Shown piece by piece: positions 1-5,581 of a stretch of DNA of 5,581 nucleotides. The notes under the pieces were generated by a model that made no database searches, was not told where the DNA came from, and was given only the letters and a program-made list of their open reading frames with translations. Location: contig PSRN01000137.1 in assembly GCA_003176075.1 (NCBI GenBank), positions 1 through 5,581 of the forward strand, in the 5' to 3' direction. A program made the position numbers and the translations under genes. How positions within the stretch are numbered: the first letter of the stretch is position 1; the number at the start of each line of letters is the position of its first letter. The DNA is from Bdellovibrio sp. GTDB taxonomy: Bacteria > Bdellovibrionota > Bdellovibrionia > Bdellovibrionales > Bdellovibrionaceae.

Positions 1-1
1 C

Positions 2-1108
2 GGTCCTATTGCCGATGTTTTCAAAGCTTATTTGAATCCCCTTTTTCGCGGAATTATTGATCGAGCCGCAAAAGATGGTAACAAACACCTTGGACCGGAG
101 GCCTTGAAGTTATACTTGCAAGCAAACCAGACTCCCCTCAATCCAAGCACCTCCCAGATGGCAGAAATAGAGAAGGATTATCAAGACAGTCAGGAACGTC
201 TGAAAAAATTGGGATACAGCCGGACCCGAGAGCAATACATAAAGGATATGCACGACTTGGAAGCGCACTTTGCAGAAGCGGGCCAGGGCAGTCAGGAATC
301 CTATCAGGGATTAATGAAAGATGGTCGGAATATATGGCTCGATGGGGCCATGCGTACGCAATTGTATGCGGCCCAAGCTGATCAGTATCGGCAAAGCACA
401 TTGCAATCCCAGGACAGTGCTCTCACCACGATTAACGACGTGATTAGGACAAATCAAAGCAGGACCGCGAAGTCGCAAAATGACGGTCAAGGCGGACCGA
501 AATCGCAGGAAATTCCGAGGTGGAAACAGGCAAAACTTGTGGAGGCTCTTGGAAGACTGACAAGCGCCTATAGGGCAGAAATTAGGAAGCCCGGGCCTGA
601 GGCGAAACTCATGAGTTGGAGACGAGAGCAGGAACTCCGCAAGATCATTGGTCAGACTCGTCCCTTCGATAATGCTCGTATAGACCTGGCGTTGAAGCGT
701 GTTCGCCAATCTCAGATTTCACATCGTGCTTTCATTTCCGAACTCGCAGGCCATAATTCCCACGATGACGCGTTCAAAGACTCAATCAGGGGTGGAAGTG
801 AGGAACAATTTAGGAACAACCTCAGGACCCGAGAGGAGTTGGGCCTGGATGAACACCATAATGATAATCGGATAGAAGTGTCAAGACTCTCCAGAGAATT
901 GGGAGTGACACTGACACCCGATTCCGAAAACGGCGGTCCTCAAGACTCGACGAACGACAGGCGCAGCAGCCGCAGGAGGCTTCGCGAGATTTTTGATCGC
1001 GCGAATCGCGCGGACGGCATCGTTGTGAACCGACTGGGCACGATCGATAAACCACAAACGGGGAAAACGGAAATCGAAGGGGACGTCAAGGATGATGTTC
1101 GACCCTGA
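2..1108 (+). CDS. Unrecognised hydrophilic protein, 5' end cut by window edge
   Basis: I do not recognise this protein and assign no function. The reading frame is open from base 2. The first possible start inside the window, TTG at 32, has no ribosome binding site, and the codons before it read smoothly into it (GPIADVFKAY), so the gene almost certainly begins upstream of the window. Counting from that TTG, 358 residues are visible. They are rich in Gln, Arg, Asp, Glu and Ser, contain no cysteine, and show no membrane segment. Helical charged stretches lie near 43-80 (AEIEKDYQDSQERLKKLGY), 165-207 and 215-230, with a low-complexity linker near 142-160 and an arginine cluster near 310-316 (RRSSRRR). 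The C-terminal tail is acidic and probably flexible. The stop is followed after six bases by the next gene in the same frame, so the two are likely co-transcribed. That neighbour has a signal peptide, which hints at an envelope-related role; this is inference only. Confidence 0.75.
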   Translation, partial: GPIADVFKAYLNPLFRGIIDRAAKDGNKHLGPEALKLYLQANQTPLNPSTSQMAEIEKDYQDSQERLKKLGYSRTREQYIKDMHDLEAHFAEAGQGSQESYQGLMKDGRNIWLDGAMRTQLYAAQADQYRQSTLQSQDSALTTINDVIRTNQSRTAKSQNDGQGGPKSQEIPRWKQAKLVEALGRLTSAYRAEIRKPGPEAKLMSWRREQELRKIIGQTRPFDNARIDLALKRVRQSQISHRAFISELAGHNSHDDAFKDSIRGGSEEQFRNNLRTREELGLDEHHNDNRIEVSRLSRELGVTLTPDSENGGPQDSTNDRRSSRRRLREIFDRANRADGIVVNRLGTIDKPQTGKTEIEGDVKDDVRP

Positions 1109-1114
1109 GGAGTT
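1107..1114 (+). promoter_or_regulatory. Shine-Dalgarno overlapping the upstream stop codon
   Basis: GAGGAG at 1107-1112 overlaps the TGA stop (1106-1108) of the upstream gene and sits only two bases before the ATG at 1115. That spacing is shorter than the usual five to nine bases. An in-frame stop lies just upstream and no other start codon falls between it and the ATG, so 1115 is the earliest possible start. Re-initiation by ribosomes that finish the upstream gene (translational coupling) would fit this layout. Confidence 0.5.
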
Positions 1115-2629
1115 ATGGGCATTGGACGCCGTTACCAATTCTTTTTCACGGCCCTTCTGCTGACGGATTCTTTCGCGGTTCGACCGGTCTGGGCTCTGCA
1201 GGCGCCTGCTCTAATTGCAACAGTGACTGGTCCAGCGGATCAAAATTCCAGAATCGGCGCGCCCGATCAACCCCCAGAGGCGGCCGTTGGCGGCAAAAGC
1301 GTTACCGATTTTGCCTTGGACAGGTCCGTGGGCGCCGGGAAGACAGTTTTGTTTCTCGCCGTGATGGCGGCCATCGATTCTGCTTACCATCAGGCTTTGC
1401 ACAATCCAGACAGGCTTTCAGGCAAAGAGATGATCTCGATCATTTACCAAGCGACCGGCCAGGTCGCCAACAGTGTTTCCACTTGGGGGGCCATGCCGGC
1501 GGCCTGGGGCGCGGGCAAGGCTGGCGCGTTTATTTTAAGACGAGTGGCAAAAGAAAATCCGTTGAAGTTCGCCGCCGCCTTACGAACCATGGCGATGACC
1601 ACCATTGGATTCGCCGGCTGGGAAGTTGGCAGTCAAATGGCTGATGAATGCGTCGGCCAAATTAATAATGCGCAAGCTCGCGAAGAGGCCAAGAAATTCA
1701 CATCTCTTGTGGGTGGCGGTTTATCCTATGTTTTTTCCCCATCAGGGCCGGCAAGTTCTGACAATGAGCTCCGCCGGCAAGCGGCCTCCAGTTTTGTCCA
1801 TGGGTGTATGGAAGCCTTCGGCAAGAAACAGAATCTGATGCGTGCTTTGGATCGCCTGTGGCGAACGCGTGTCATGAGTGGCGAGTTCGGCACTTTTCTG
1901 GGTGGCATGCTCGCCGCGGGGGCTATCGGCTCAGTGTTCCCAGGAGCTGGGAACTTAGCGACGATGATGTTTTTTGGTGCCTACATCGCCATGCCACATT
2001 CCTGGAAAGATTATGTCGGTCAGCAGATGCGAAATGTAAGGCAATTTTTTGGGAAAGCCGACTTGCACCGCAACGAAGCGCAGCTGCAAGCATTCTCATC
2101 CAACTGCGATTGCCCGGAGGGAAAGCTCAGTGAATTGCTGCGTAAGCGGGATTTCGCGCGGGACACGGATTTGACTTTTGAAATGGAACGCTATCGCATT
2201 GCTTTGAAGAACTTTGTCCGGCCATCAGCGACTGAAAAAGATCGGCAGCGAGCCTCGGAAGAGGCGGCGAAGGTGGGGCCACGGATCACCCAGCGCTACG
2301 ACAAGGAAATAGCCCTGATACAAAAGCTACGAAAAGAAAAAGCGACACCTGGTTCCAATCTCGACGGGGTGTTTGAGGCGGAGGTGACTCGTCTGAAATC
2401 CTTAAAAGGTTCTCTCGACGATTTTCACCAATCTCTCATCTCCCAGTTGAGTCAGCGGCCTGCCCTCAAACCCGAAAATGAAGAGTTCAGGGAGCACCTT
2501 TCTTTTATCGAAGGCTTTTACCTCAAAGGATTTGATGAGCGAGTAGTTTTGCCTCTGGGAACGGCTAACAGCACTTCTTGCGCGCAGCAAGTTCAAATGG
2601 CGGCGCAAGATCAATCCCAACGTCGTTAG
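1115..2629 (+). CDS. Unrecognised exported or membrane-associated protein with signal peptide
   Basis: The family is not recognised. The 504-residue product begins with what looks like a Sec signal peptide: basic GRR at 4-6, hydrophobic FFFTALLL near 9-16, and a likely cleavage after VWA at residue 27. After a Pro/Gly-rich spacer come several hydrophobic or glycine/alanine-rich stretches: about 73-90, 123-142, 152-170 and 257-293. The last contains small-residue spacing (GTFLGGMLAAGAIG) resembling a glycine zipper, which suggests membrane insertion. From about 300 to the end the protein is polar and probably helical (for example 334-430), with a short CDC at 331-333. Other cysteines are at 179, 231 and 489. 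The protein likely acts in the envelope or periplasm. It follows the upstream unknown gene by six bases in the same frame, suggesting one transcript and possibly a physical partnership. The gene ends at TAG before the oppositely oriented toxin-antitoxin locus. Confidence 0.8.
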   Translation: MGIGRRYQFFFTALLLTDSFAVRPVWALQAPALIATVTGPADQNSRIGAPDQPPEAAVGGKSVTDFALDRSVGAGKTVLFLAVMAAIDSAYHQALHNPDRLSGKEMISIIYQATGQVANSVSTWGAMPAAWGAGKAGAFILRRVAKENPLKFAAALRTMAMTTIGFAGWEVGSQMADECVGQINNAQAREEAKKFTSLVGGGLSYVFSPSGPASSDNELRRQAASSFVHGCMEAFGKKQNLMRALDRLWRTRVMSGEFGTFLGGMLAAGAIGSVFPGAGNLATMMFFGAYIAMPHSWKDYVGQQMRNVRQFFGKADLHRNEAQLQAFSSNCDCPEGKLSELLRKRDFARDTDLTFEMERYRIALKNFVRPSATEKDRQRASEEAAKVGPRITQRYDKEIALIQKLRKEKATPGSNLDGVFEAEVTRLKSLKGSLDDFHQSLISQLSQRPALKPENEEFREHLSFIEGFYLKGFDERVVLPLGTANSTSCAQQVQMAAQDQSQRR

Positions 2630-2674
2630 GAGCAAGAGAAAAAAAACCGGAGTGAATTTGAAATGGTCAGTACC

Positions 2675-2990
2675 TTACAAGCAGCTCAAGAACTTTCTTG
2701 GCGTGATCACTTTGATGCCACGTAGCCCGTCTTGAGCGAGCAGCGCCTTGTCGCCTGTTACGACATAGTCTGCCTGAGCGGAAAGCGCCGCCTCTAGGAA
2801 TTTATCGTCGTCAGGATCGCTACATACCGGACGGGCGAAGGCAACTGCCTCTACGACTTCAGCGTGCAGATCGACCAGCTCCAGCACGCGGTCGATCTTG
2901 ATTCCTGGCCGTTGACCGGCCAAATGTGTCAGTATACGTCGGTATTAAAACCCCGGACGCGAAAACATTGGTGTCGATGACCGCTTTCAT
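2675..2990 (-). pseudogene. PIN-domain toxin (VapC-like, COG1569 type), internally deleted and frameshifted
   Basis: The ATG at 2990 opens a typical PIN start, MKAVIDTNVFASGVLIP, with the first catalytic Asp in VIDTN. This frame then runs into unrelated residues and stops at 2859. The C-terminal part continues in another frame: KIDRVLELVDLHAEVVEAV, then the CSDPDDDKF acidic motif, ADYVVTGDKALL, and a terminal ITPRKFL, ending at TAA 2675. Intact members of this family are usually about 130-145 residues. Here start to stop spans 316 bases, not a multiple of three. The missing part, between about 2940 and 2899, should hold the strand-helix region with the conserved EE(Y) acidic residue, so I infer loss of RNase activity. 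The start overlaps the antitoxin stop as ATGA, the usual antitoxin-toxin order. The C-terminal frame alone could start at TTG 2923 and give 82 residues, but without the first catalytic Asp it would not be a working PIN nuclease. A sequencing error could explain the frameshift but not the missing segment. Confidence 0.82.
2906..2922. repeat. Perfect 6-bp inverted repeat at the toxin deletion junction
   Basis: TGGCCG (2906-2911) and CGGCCA (2917-2922) are exact reverse complements separated by five bases, giving a GC-rich hairpin. It lies in the short segment where the PIN homology switches frame and the middle of the domain is missing. It may mark the deletion end point, or it may be a chance palindrome. 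Confidence 0.5.
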
Positions 2991-3250
2991 CCCCGGCGGC
3001 GTACTTTCTTAAGCGCGGTCTTTACCTCGCTTTTCTTAAGGCCCGCCTTTTTAGCTGATTCTCTGGCCTCGGCGAAAATCTCTTCGAACTCGTTCAGGGA
3101 CGGCGGGGTGATGGATTTGAGGATCACCGTGTCGCCTTTGCCGATGACGACAAACTGATCGCCTTCCTTCAGGTGCAGGCTCTCGCGGATTTCCTCGGGG
3201 ATCACGATTTGCCCCCGAGAGGACATTTTGGTGGTTGCAAAGCCAGCCAT
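2987..3250 (-). CDS. AbrB/SpoVT-type (MazE/VapB-like) antitoxin
   Basis: This 87-residue protein carries a SpoVT/AbrB swapped-hairpin DNA-binding domain at about 5-47: TTKMSSRGQIVIPEEIRESL, then LKEGDQFVVIGKGDTVILK. The pattern SRGQIVIPEEIR followed by GD and a final hydrophobic strand is characteristic. Residues 48-87 form a charged helical tail (EFEEIFAEARESAKKAGLKKSEV) ending in a basic KKVRRRG, as in antitoxins where the tail wraps the toxin. Family members neutralise a cognate PIN RNase and repress their own operon as dimers. The start at 3250 is supported by GGAGG at 3259-3255, four bases upstream. An internal Met9 also exists, but the residues before it match the family start. The TGA stop overlaps the toxin ATG. 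Since the toxin is broken, this now looks like an orphan antitoxin. All parts of the antitoxin itself appear intact. Confidence 0.9.
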   Translation of the reverse strand: MAGFATTKMSSRGQIVIPEEIRESLHLKEGDQFVVIGKGDTVILKSITPPSLNEFEEIFAEARESAKKAGLKKSEVKTALKKVRRRG

Positions 3251-3270
3251 TTGGCCTCCATTCTTATTAG

Positions 3271-3283
3271 TAAGATTATCTTA
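3271..3283. promoter_or_regulatory. Palindrome, candidate operator and -10 of the antitoxin gene
   Basis: TAAGAT-T-ATCTTA is a perfect 13-base palindrome, 21-33 bases upstream of the antitoxin ATG. On the minus strand it contains GATAAT (3280-3275), a good -10-like hexamer at a sensible distance from the ribosome binding site. An adjoining CTTA/TAAG pair (3263-3274) adds a second partial inverted repeat. AbrB-type antitoxins commonly repress by binding palindromes over their own promoter, which fits. I see no convincing -35 hexamer, so promoter activity is tentative. Confidence 0.4.
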
Positions 3284-3504
3284 TTTTTGCGTCGGCAACA
3301 AGAAGCGTCCACTGGATTTTTTCTAATCTTGATGATTATTCTCGGATTGATCGACCAGCAACAGATTGAAGCGGAGAACGTGATCCCGCTTAGGAAGGTT
3401 GAATGAGGTTTCTAGGTGATATGGATTATGAATTGGGTGATATGGGGTGATATGGCATTTAACGCGCTTGCAATAAAGAATGATTTCAAATAGTTAAGAG
3501 CGAT
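3284..3504. other. AT-rich intergenic region between divergent antitoxin and fpg
   Basis: Together with the palindrome, this separates the divergent antitoxin and fpg genes. No convincing gene is seen. A + strand frame stays open to 3406 (ending IEAENVIPLRKVE), but its only long start lies antisense to the antitoxin, so I do not call it. Before fpg there is a weak candidate promoter, TTGCAA at 3468-3473 with TAGTTA at 3491-3496 (17-base spacing), which would give an almost leaderless fpg transcript. A weak ribosome binding site, AAGAG at 3496-3500, sits four bases before the fpg ATG. The GGTGATATGG repeats listed separately also lie here. Confidence 0.5.
3415..3455 (+). repeat. Three direct copies of GGTGATATGG upstream of fpg
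   Basis: Exact 10-base copies lie at 3415-3424, 3436-3445 and 3446-3455. The last two are directly adjacent, and the start-to-start distances are 21 and 10 bases, close to whole helical turns. They could be a regulator binding site or a small local duplication. Each contains an ATG after a GGTG-like element, so short leader peptides are also possible. Confidence 0.7.
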
Positions 3505-4356
3505 ATGCCCGAACTTCCCGAAGTTGAAATTGTCTCCCGTCAGCTGCGCGAGAATATCCCGCGCGGGACCCGAATCACTGAGATCGAGTTTCTCACCCCG
3601 GCTTTGCGCACTGTTGTCGACAAAGCGACGATTCAGCGTCTGGTCGGGGAGCCGCTCGAGGCCATTTCTCGACGGGCGAAGTATATCTTGTTTCACACCC
3701 GCCGCGGCATCCTCCTCTCGCACTTGGGTATGACGGGGACATGGCGCTTTGACGACGGGCCCTTGATTAAACATGATCATCTCCGTATCTACTTTGCCGC
3801 CGGACCGTCATGCGTGGGCGGCAAAGGCGCCAAAGGTGCCAAAGCCGCCACGTGCACGCTGATCTACAATGATCCCCGCCGTTTTGGACAAGTGGCGCTT
3901 CTCGACCTTGACCATCAAAGATTTGCCGACCTTGGTCCCGAGCCCCTCGGTCCGGACTTTTCTGGCGCTTCGTTTTATGAAGATTGCCGGCGGTCGAAGG
4001 CCACGATCAAGGCCGTGCTGATGAACCCGACGGTGGTCGTGGGGGTCGGCAATATTTATGCTTCAGAAGTGCTTTTTCGCTCGCACGTTCGACCGGGCCG
4101 CCGCGCCAACCGGGTCAGCAAGAAGGAATCGGCGTTGATCGTCGACTCAGTCCGTAAGGTGCTGAGCGAAGCCATAGCGGCCGGTGGGTCGAGCATCCGT
4201 AATTTTCGCGGCCTTGATTCAGCCCAAGGTCATTTTCAAAAGAGGCACCGAGTCTATGGCCGTGAGGGTGAGCCCTGCCCGACATGCGCGGAGCCGATTC
4301 GCCGCACGGTCTTAGCCGGTCGCGGTTCATTTTGGTGTGGCCACTGCCAAAAGTAA
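3505..4356 (+). CDS. mutM: Formamidopyrimidine-DNA glycosylase (Fpg/MutM)
   Basis: A bifunctional base-excision repair enzyme that removes 8-oxoguanine and formamidopyrimidines and cleaves the abasic site by beta,delta-elimination in the cytoplasm. The 283-residue protein starts with the diagnostic PELPEVE. Pro2 is the Schiff-base nucleophile and Glu3 the catalytic acid, which fixes the start at 3505. Further family marks are Lys59 (RRAKY), HLGMTG at 73-78 with the intercalating Met, YNDPRRFG at 121-128, Lys169, and VVGVGNIYASE at 179-188 in the helix-two-turn-helix. The C-terminal zinc finger has Cys258, 261, 278 and 281 (CX2C-X16-CX2C) with Arg273 in its hairpin. All key residues are present, so it should be active. 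The oddity is an insertion of roughly 14 residues at about 102-117 just before YNDPRRFG, made of Gly-Lys-Ala repeats. The 'LLDQ' usual before VVGVGNIY is LMNP here. fadE follows 89 bases downstream on the same strand. Confidence 0.97.
   Translation: MPELPEVEIVSRQLRENIPRGTRITEIEFLTPALRTVVDKATIQRLVGEPLEAISRRAKYILFHTRRGILLSHLGMTGTWRFDDGPLIKHDHLRIYFAAGPSCVGGKGAKGAKAATCTLIYNDPRRFGQVALLDLDHQRFADLGPEPLGPDFSGASFYEDCRRSKATIKAVLMNPTVVVGVGNIYASEVLFRSHVRPGRRANRVSKKESALIVDSVRKVLSEAIAAGGSSIRNFRGLDSAQGHFQKRHRVYGREGEPCPTCAEPIRRTVLAGRGSFWCGHCQK
3817..3849 (+). repeat. 9-base tandem repeats inside fpg encoding GGK/GAK units
   Basis: GGCGGCAAA, GGCGCCAAA and GGTGCCAAA follow one another, then a partial GCCGCC. 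They encode a Gly/Lys/Ala stretch flanked by two cysteines (residues 103 and 117). The frame is kept, consistent with slippage growth of a surface loop. Confidence 0.75.
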
Positions 4357-4377
4357 AGGTCACAGCTCATAGACCTT
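4356..4377 (+). terminator. Weak stem-loop just after fpg
   Basis: AAGGTC (4356-4361) pairs exactly with GACCTT (4372-4377) around a ten-base loop, beginning at the last base of the fpg stop codon. The stem is short and no T-run follows, so it may be a weak or Rho-assisted end signal or chance. If it does not terminate, fpg and fadE could share a transcript. Confidence 0.25.
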
Positions 4378-4431
4378 GCCTCCACCGCCCCTCCGGGTTT
4401 TCAATAGATTCCAAGTCCTAAGGGGAATCAT

Positions 4432-4438
4432 AAAGGAG
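4432..4438 (+). promoter_or_regulatory. Ribosome binding site deciding the fadE GTG start
   Basis: AAAGGAG at 4432-4438 lies seven bases before GTG 4446, a near-ideal Shine-Dalgarno and spacing. No ATG in this frame is similarly placed. The next in-frame ATG would cut away most of the membrane segment seen in related proteins. Confidence 0.8.
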
Positions 4439-4445
4439 CGAAAGC

Positions 4446-5581
4446 GTGGAGAATCTTGAACCTGTTTATGGAATTTTGGCCGCCAATCTTTGGCTATCCG
4501 TTCTTGGCTCAGCCGTTCTGACTTTGTTCGTTGGCTTCTTCGGCAGTCCGCTGATCGTTTGGGCGATCGCGACTTTGGCCGTGATGGTGGGGTTCGGCGC
4601 TGGCCCGGTCGCGCTGGGCGTGGTGGCGGCGCTATTTGCCGTCTTCTTGCTGCCTCCGGTGCGGCAGTTGCTGGTCACCAGCTGGGTGATGAAACTGATG
4701 AAGCCTTTGATGCCCAAGATCTCCGCCACCGAGCGGACGGCTCTCGATGCGGGCGTGGTTTGGGTGGAGTCGGATCTTTTTTCCGGCAAGCCAGACTTTC
4801 GCAAAATTCTGCAGGAACCTTATCCGGAGCTCACTCCCGAGGAGAAATTTTTTCTCGAAGGTCCTTGTGAAAAACTTTGTGCCATGATCGATGCCTGGAA
4901 GGTTTGGAAGACGCGGGAGCTGGAAGTCGCCATCTGGGATTATATGAAGAAAGAAAAATTTTTAGGCATGATCATTCCCAAGGAATATGGCGGTCTGGCG
5001 TTTTCAGCGCTGGCGCACTCTGAAGTCGTCATGAAAGTCGCCAGTCGTTCGATTTCAGCATGTATCACGGTGATGGTGCCCAATTCCTTGGGGCCGGCGG
5101 AGTTGCTGGTTCATTTCGGCACGGCAGAGCAAAAGAAAAAATATCTGCCGCGGCTGGCGACCGGGCAAGACACCCCTTGCTTTGGTTTGACGGAGCCGGG
5201 CGCCGGTTCCGACGCCGGAGCCATCACCTCCTCGGGCGAACTTTTTCGCGGCGAGGACGGCAAGCTCTACATTCGCCTGAACTGGAACAAGCGTTGGATC
5301 ACTTTGGCCGCCATCAGTACAATTATCGGCTTGGCCTTTAAGTTGCGCGATCCCAAAAATCTCCTGGGCCAAGGCGAGGATCTCGGCATCACGGTCGCCC
5401 TGATCCCTTCCCACCTTCCCGGTGTCGTGATTGGCCGGCGGCATGACCCCTTGGGGGTTCCCTTTTACAATTGCCCCACGCAAGGCAAGGATGTGGTGGT
5501 CAACGCCGAGGACGCGGTGATTGGTGGCATGGTCAATGTGGGTCGCGGCTGGCAGATGTTGATGGAGTGTCTGGCCGCGGG
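4446..5581 (+). CDS. fadE: Acyl-CoA dehydrogenase, FadE type, 3' end beyond window
   Basis: Catalyses the first step of fatty-acid beta-oxidation, the FAD-dependent oxidation of acyl-CoA to trans-2-enoyl-CoA, with electrons passed to the respiratory chain. Only the first 378 codons are present; E. coli FadE has about 814 residues. The start is GTG. Residues 10-70 hold two or three hydrophobic segments, as in E. coli FadE, implying inner-membrane attachment. Then come the FadE-specific TERTALDAGVVWVESDLFSGKPD (95-117), KEYGG (179-183), PNSLGP (212-217), and the flavin-contact motif FGLTEPGAGSDAG (246-258). LNWNKRWITLA, EDLGITVALIP, IGRRHDPLGVPF and GRGWQMLMECL (366-376) follow, all close to my recollection of the E. 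coli protein. The active-site glutamate lies in the missing part. No frameshift or loss is visible. It follows fpg on the same strand with an 89-base gap, probably by chance of gene order rather than shared function. Confidence 0.96.
   Translation, partial: MENLEPVYGILAANLWLSVLGSAVLTLFVGFFGSPLIVWAIATLAVMVGFGAGPVALGVVAALFAVFLLPPVRQLLVTSWVMKLMKPLMPKISATERTALDAGVVWVESDLFSGKPDFRKILQEPYPELTPEEKFFLEGPCEKLCAMIDAWKVWKTRELEVAIWDYMKKEKFLGMIIPKEYGGLAFSALAHSEVVMKVASRSISACITVMVPNSLGPAELLVHFGTAEQKKKYLPRLATGQDTPCFGLTEPGAGSDAGAITSSGELFRGEDGKLYIRLNWNKRWITLAAISTIIGLAFKLRDPKNLLGQGEDLGITVALIPSHLPGVVIGRRHDPLGVPFYNCPTQGKDVVVNAEDAVIGGMVNVGRGWQMLMECLAA

Noticed and set aside
32..34. TTG at 32 as the true start of the first gene
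   Set aside because: There is no ribosome binding site upstream and the frame is open to the window edge with plausible coding sequence, so the gene most likely begins outside.
2675..2923. Treating the 82-codon frame starting at TTG 2923 as an intact small gene
   Set aside because: It lacks the PIN N-terminus, which is visible just upstream in another frame from ATG 2990, so a broken gene explains the data better.
3173..3406. 77-codon + strand frame with a hydrophobic stretch (ILISKIILFLRR, FFLILMIILGL)
   Set aside because: Its first half lies antisense to the well-supported antitoxin and the rest covers AT-rich intergenic DNA, which gives hydrophobic codons by composition. No ribosome binding site was seen at its start. 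A fragment of a lost gene after 3330 cannot be excluded.
3412..3780. 122-codon minus-strand frame opposite fpg
   Set aside because: It mirrors the strongly conserved fpg coding region and includes its AT-rich upstream DNA. No domain is recognisable.
4384..4420. CCCCTCCGGGTTTT as an intrinsic terminator after fpg
   Set aside because: Only three base pairs can form and the T-run is four bases long, too weak to call.
4490..4870. + strand frame (126 codons) rich in Arg and Gly, and the minus-strand frame 4466-4804
   Set aside because: Both overlap the clear fadE reading frame, whose translation matches FadE throughout. They are out-of-frame shadows.
5055..5483. 142-codon minus-strand frame
   Set aside because: Antisense to the conserved FAD-binding part of fadE. 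Long open antisense frames are common in GC-rich genes.

Overview
The window looks like a chromosomal segment of a Gram-negative bacterium. Base composition is moderately GC-rich, genes are closely packed, and the right edge carries a membrane-anchored acyl-CoA dehydrogenase of the FadE type, known from gamma- and delta-proteobacterial lineages. A proteobacterial or Bdellovibrionota-like host is only an inference; no rRNA, tRNA or taxon-specific marker is present.

Layout from left to right. (1) Positions 1-2629, + strand: two genes I do not recognise. The first is cut by the left edge and encodes a hydrophilic, cysteine-free protein. The second encodes a signal-peptide-bearing, partly hydrophobic protein with a charged C-terminal half. 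They lie in the same frame, separated by one TGA and two codons, and are probably co-transcribed. (2) Positions 2675-3250, - strand: a type II toxin-antitoxin locus in decay. An intact AbrB/SpoVT-type antitoxin overlaps by ATGA a PIN-domain toxin gene that has lost its middle and is frameshifted. A short hairpin lies in the junction. An AT-rich 13-nt palindrome upstream of the antitoxin is a plausible operator. (3) Positions 3251-3504: a divergent intergenic region with three copies of GGTGATATGG in front of the next gene. (4) Positions 3505-4356, + strand: fpg/mutM, formamidopyrimidine-DNA glycosylase, complete, with an unusual Lys/Gly/Ala repeat insertion. (5) Positions 4446-5581, + strand: the first 378 codons of fadE, starting at GTG and running off the right edge.

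The window therefore mixes housekeeping functions (base excision repair, fatty-acid beta-oxidation) with an accessory stretch on the left. No phage, transposon, CRISPR or RNA gene was found. The best leads for something undescribed are the unknown gene pair at 1-2629 and the mutated toxin beside an intact antitoxin.
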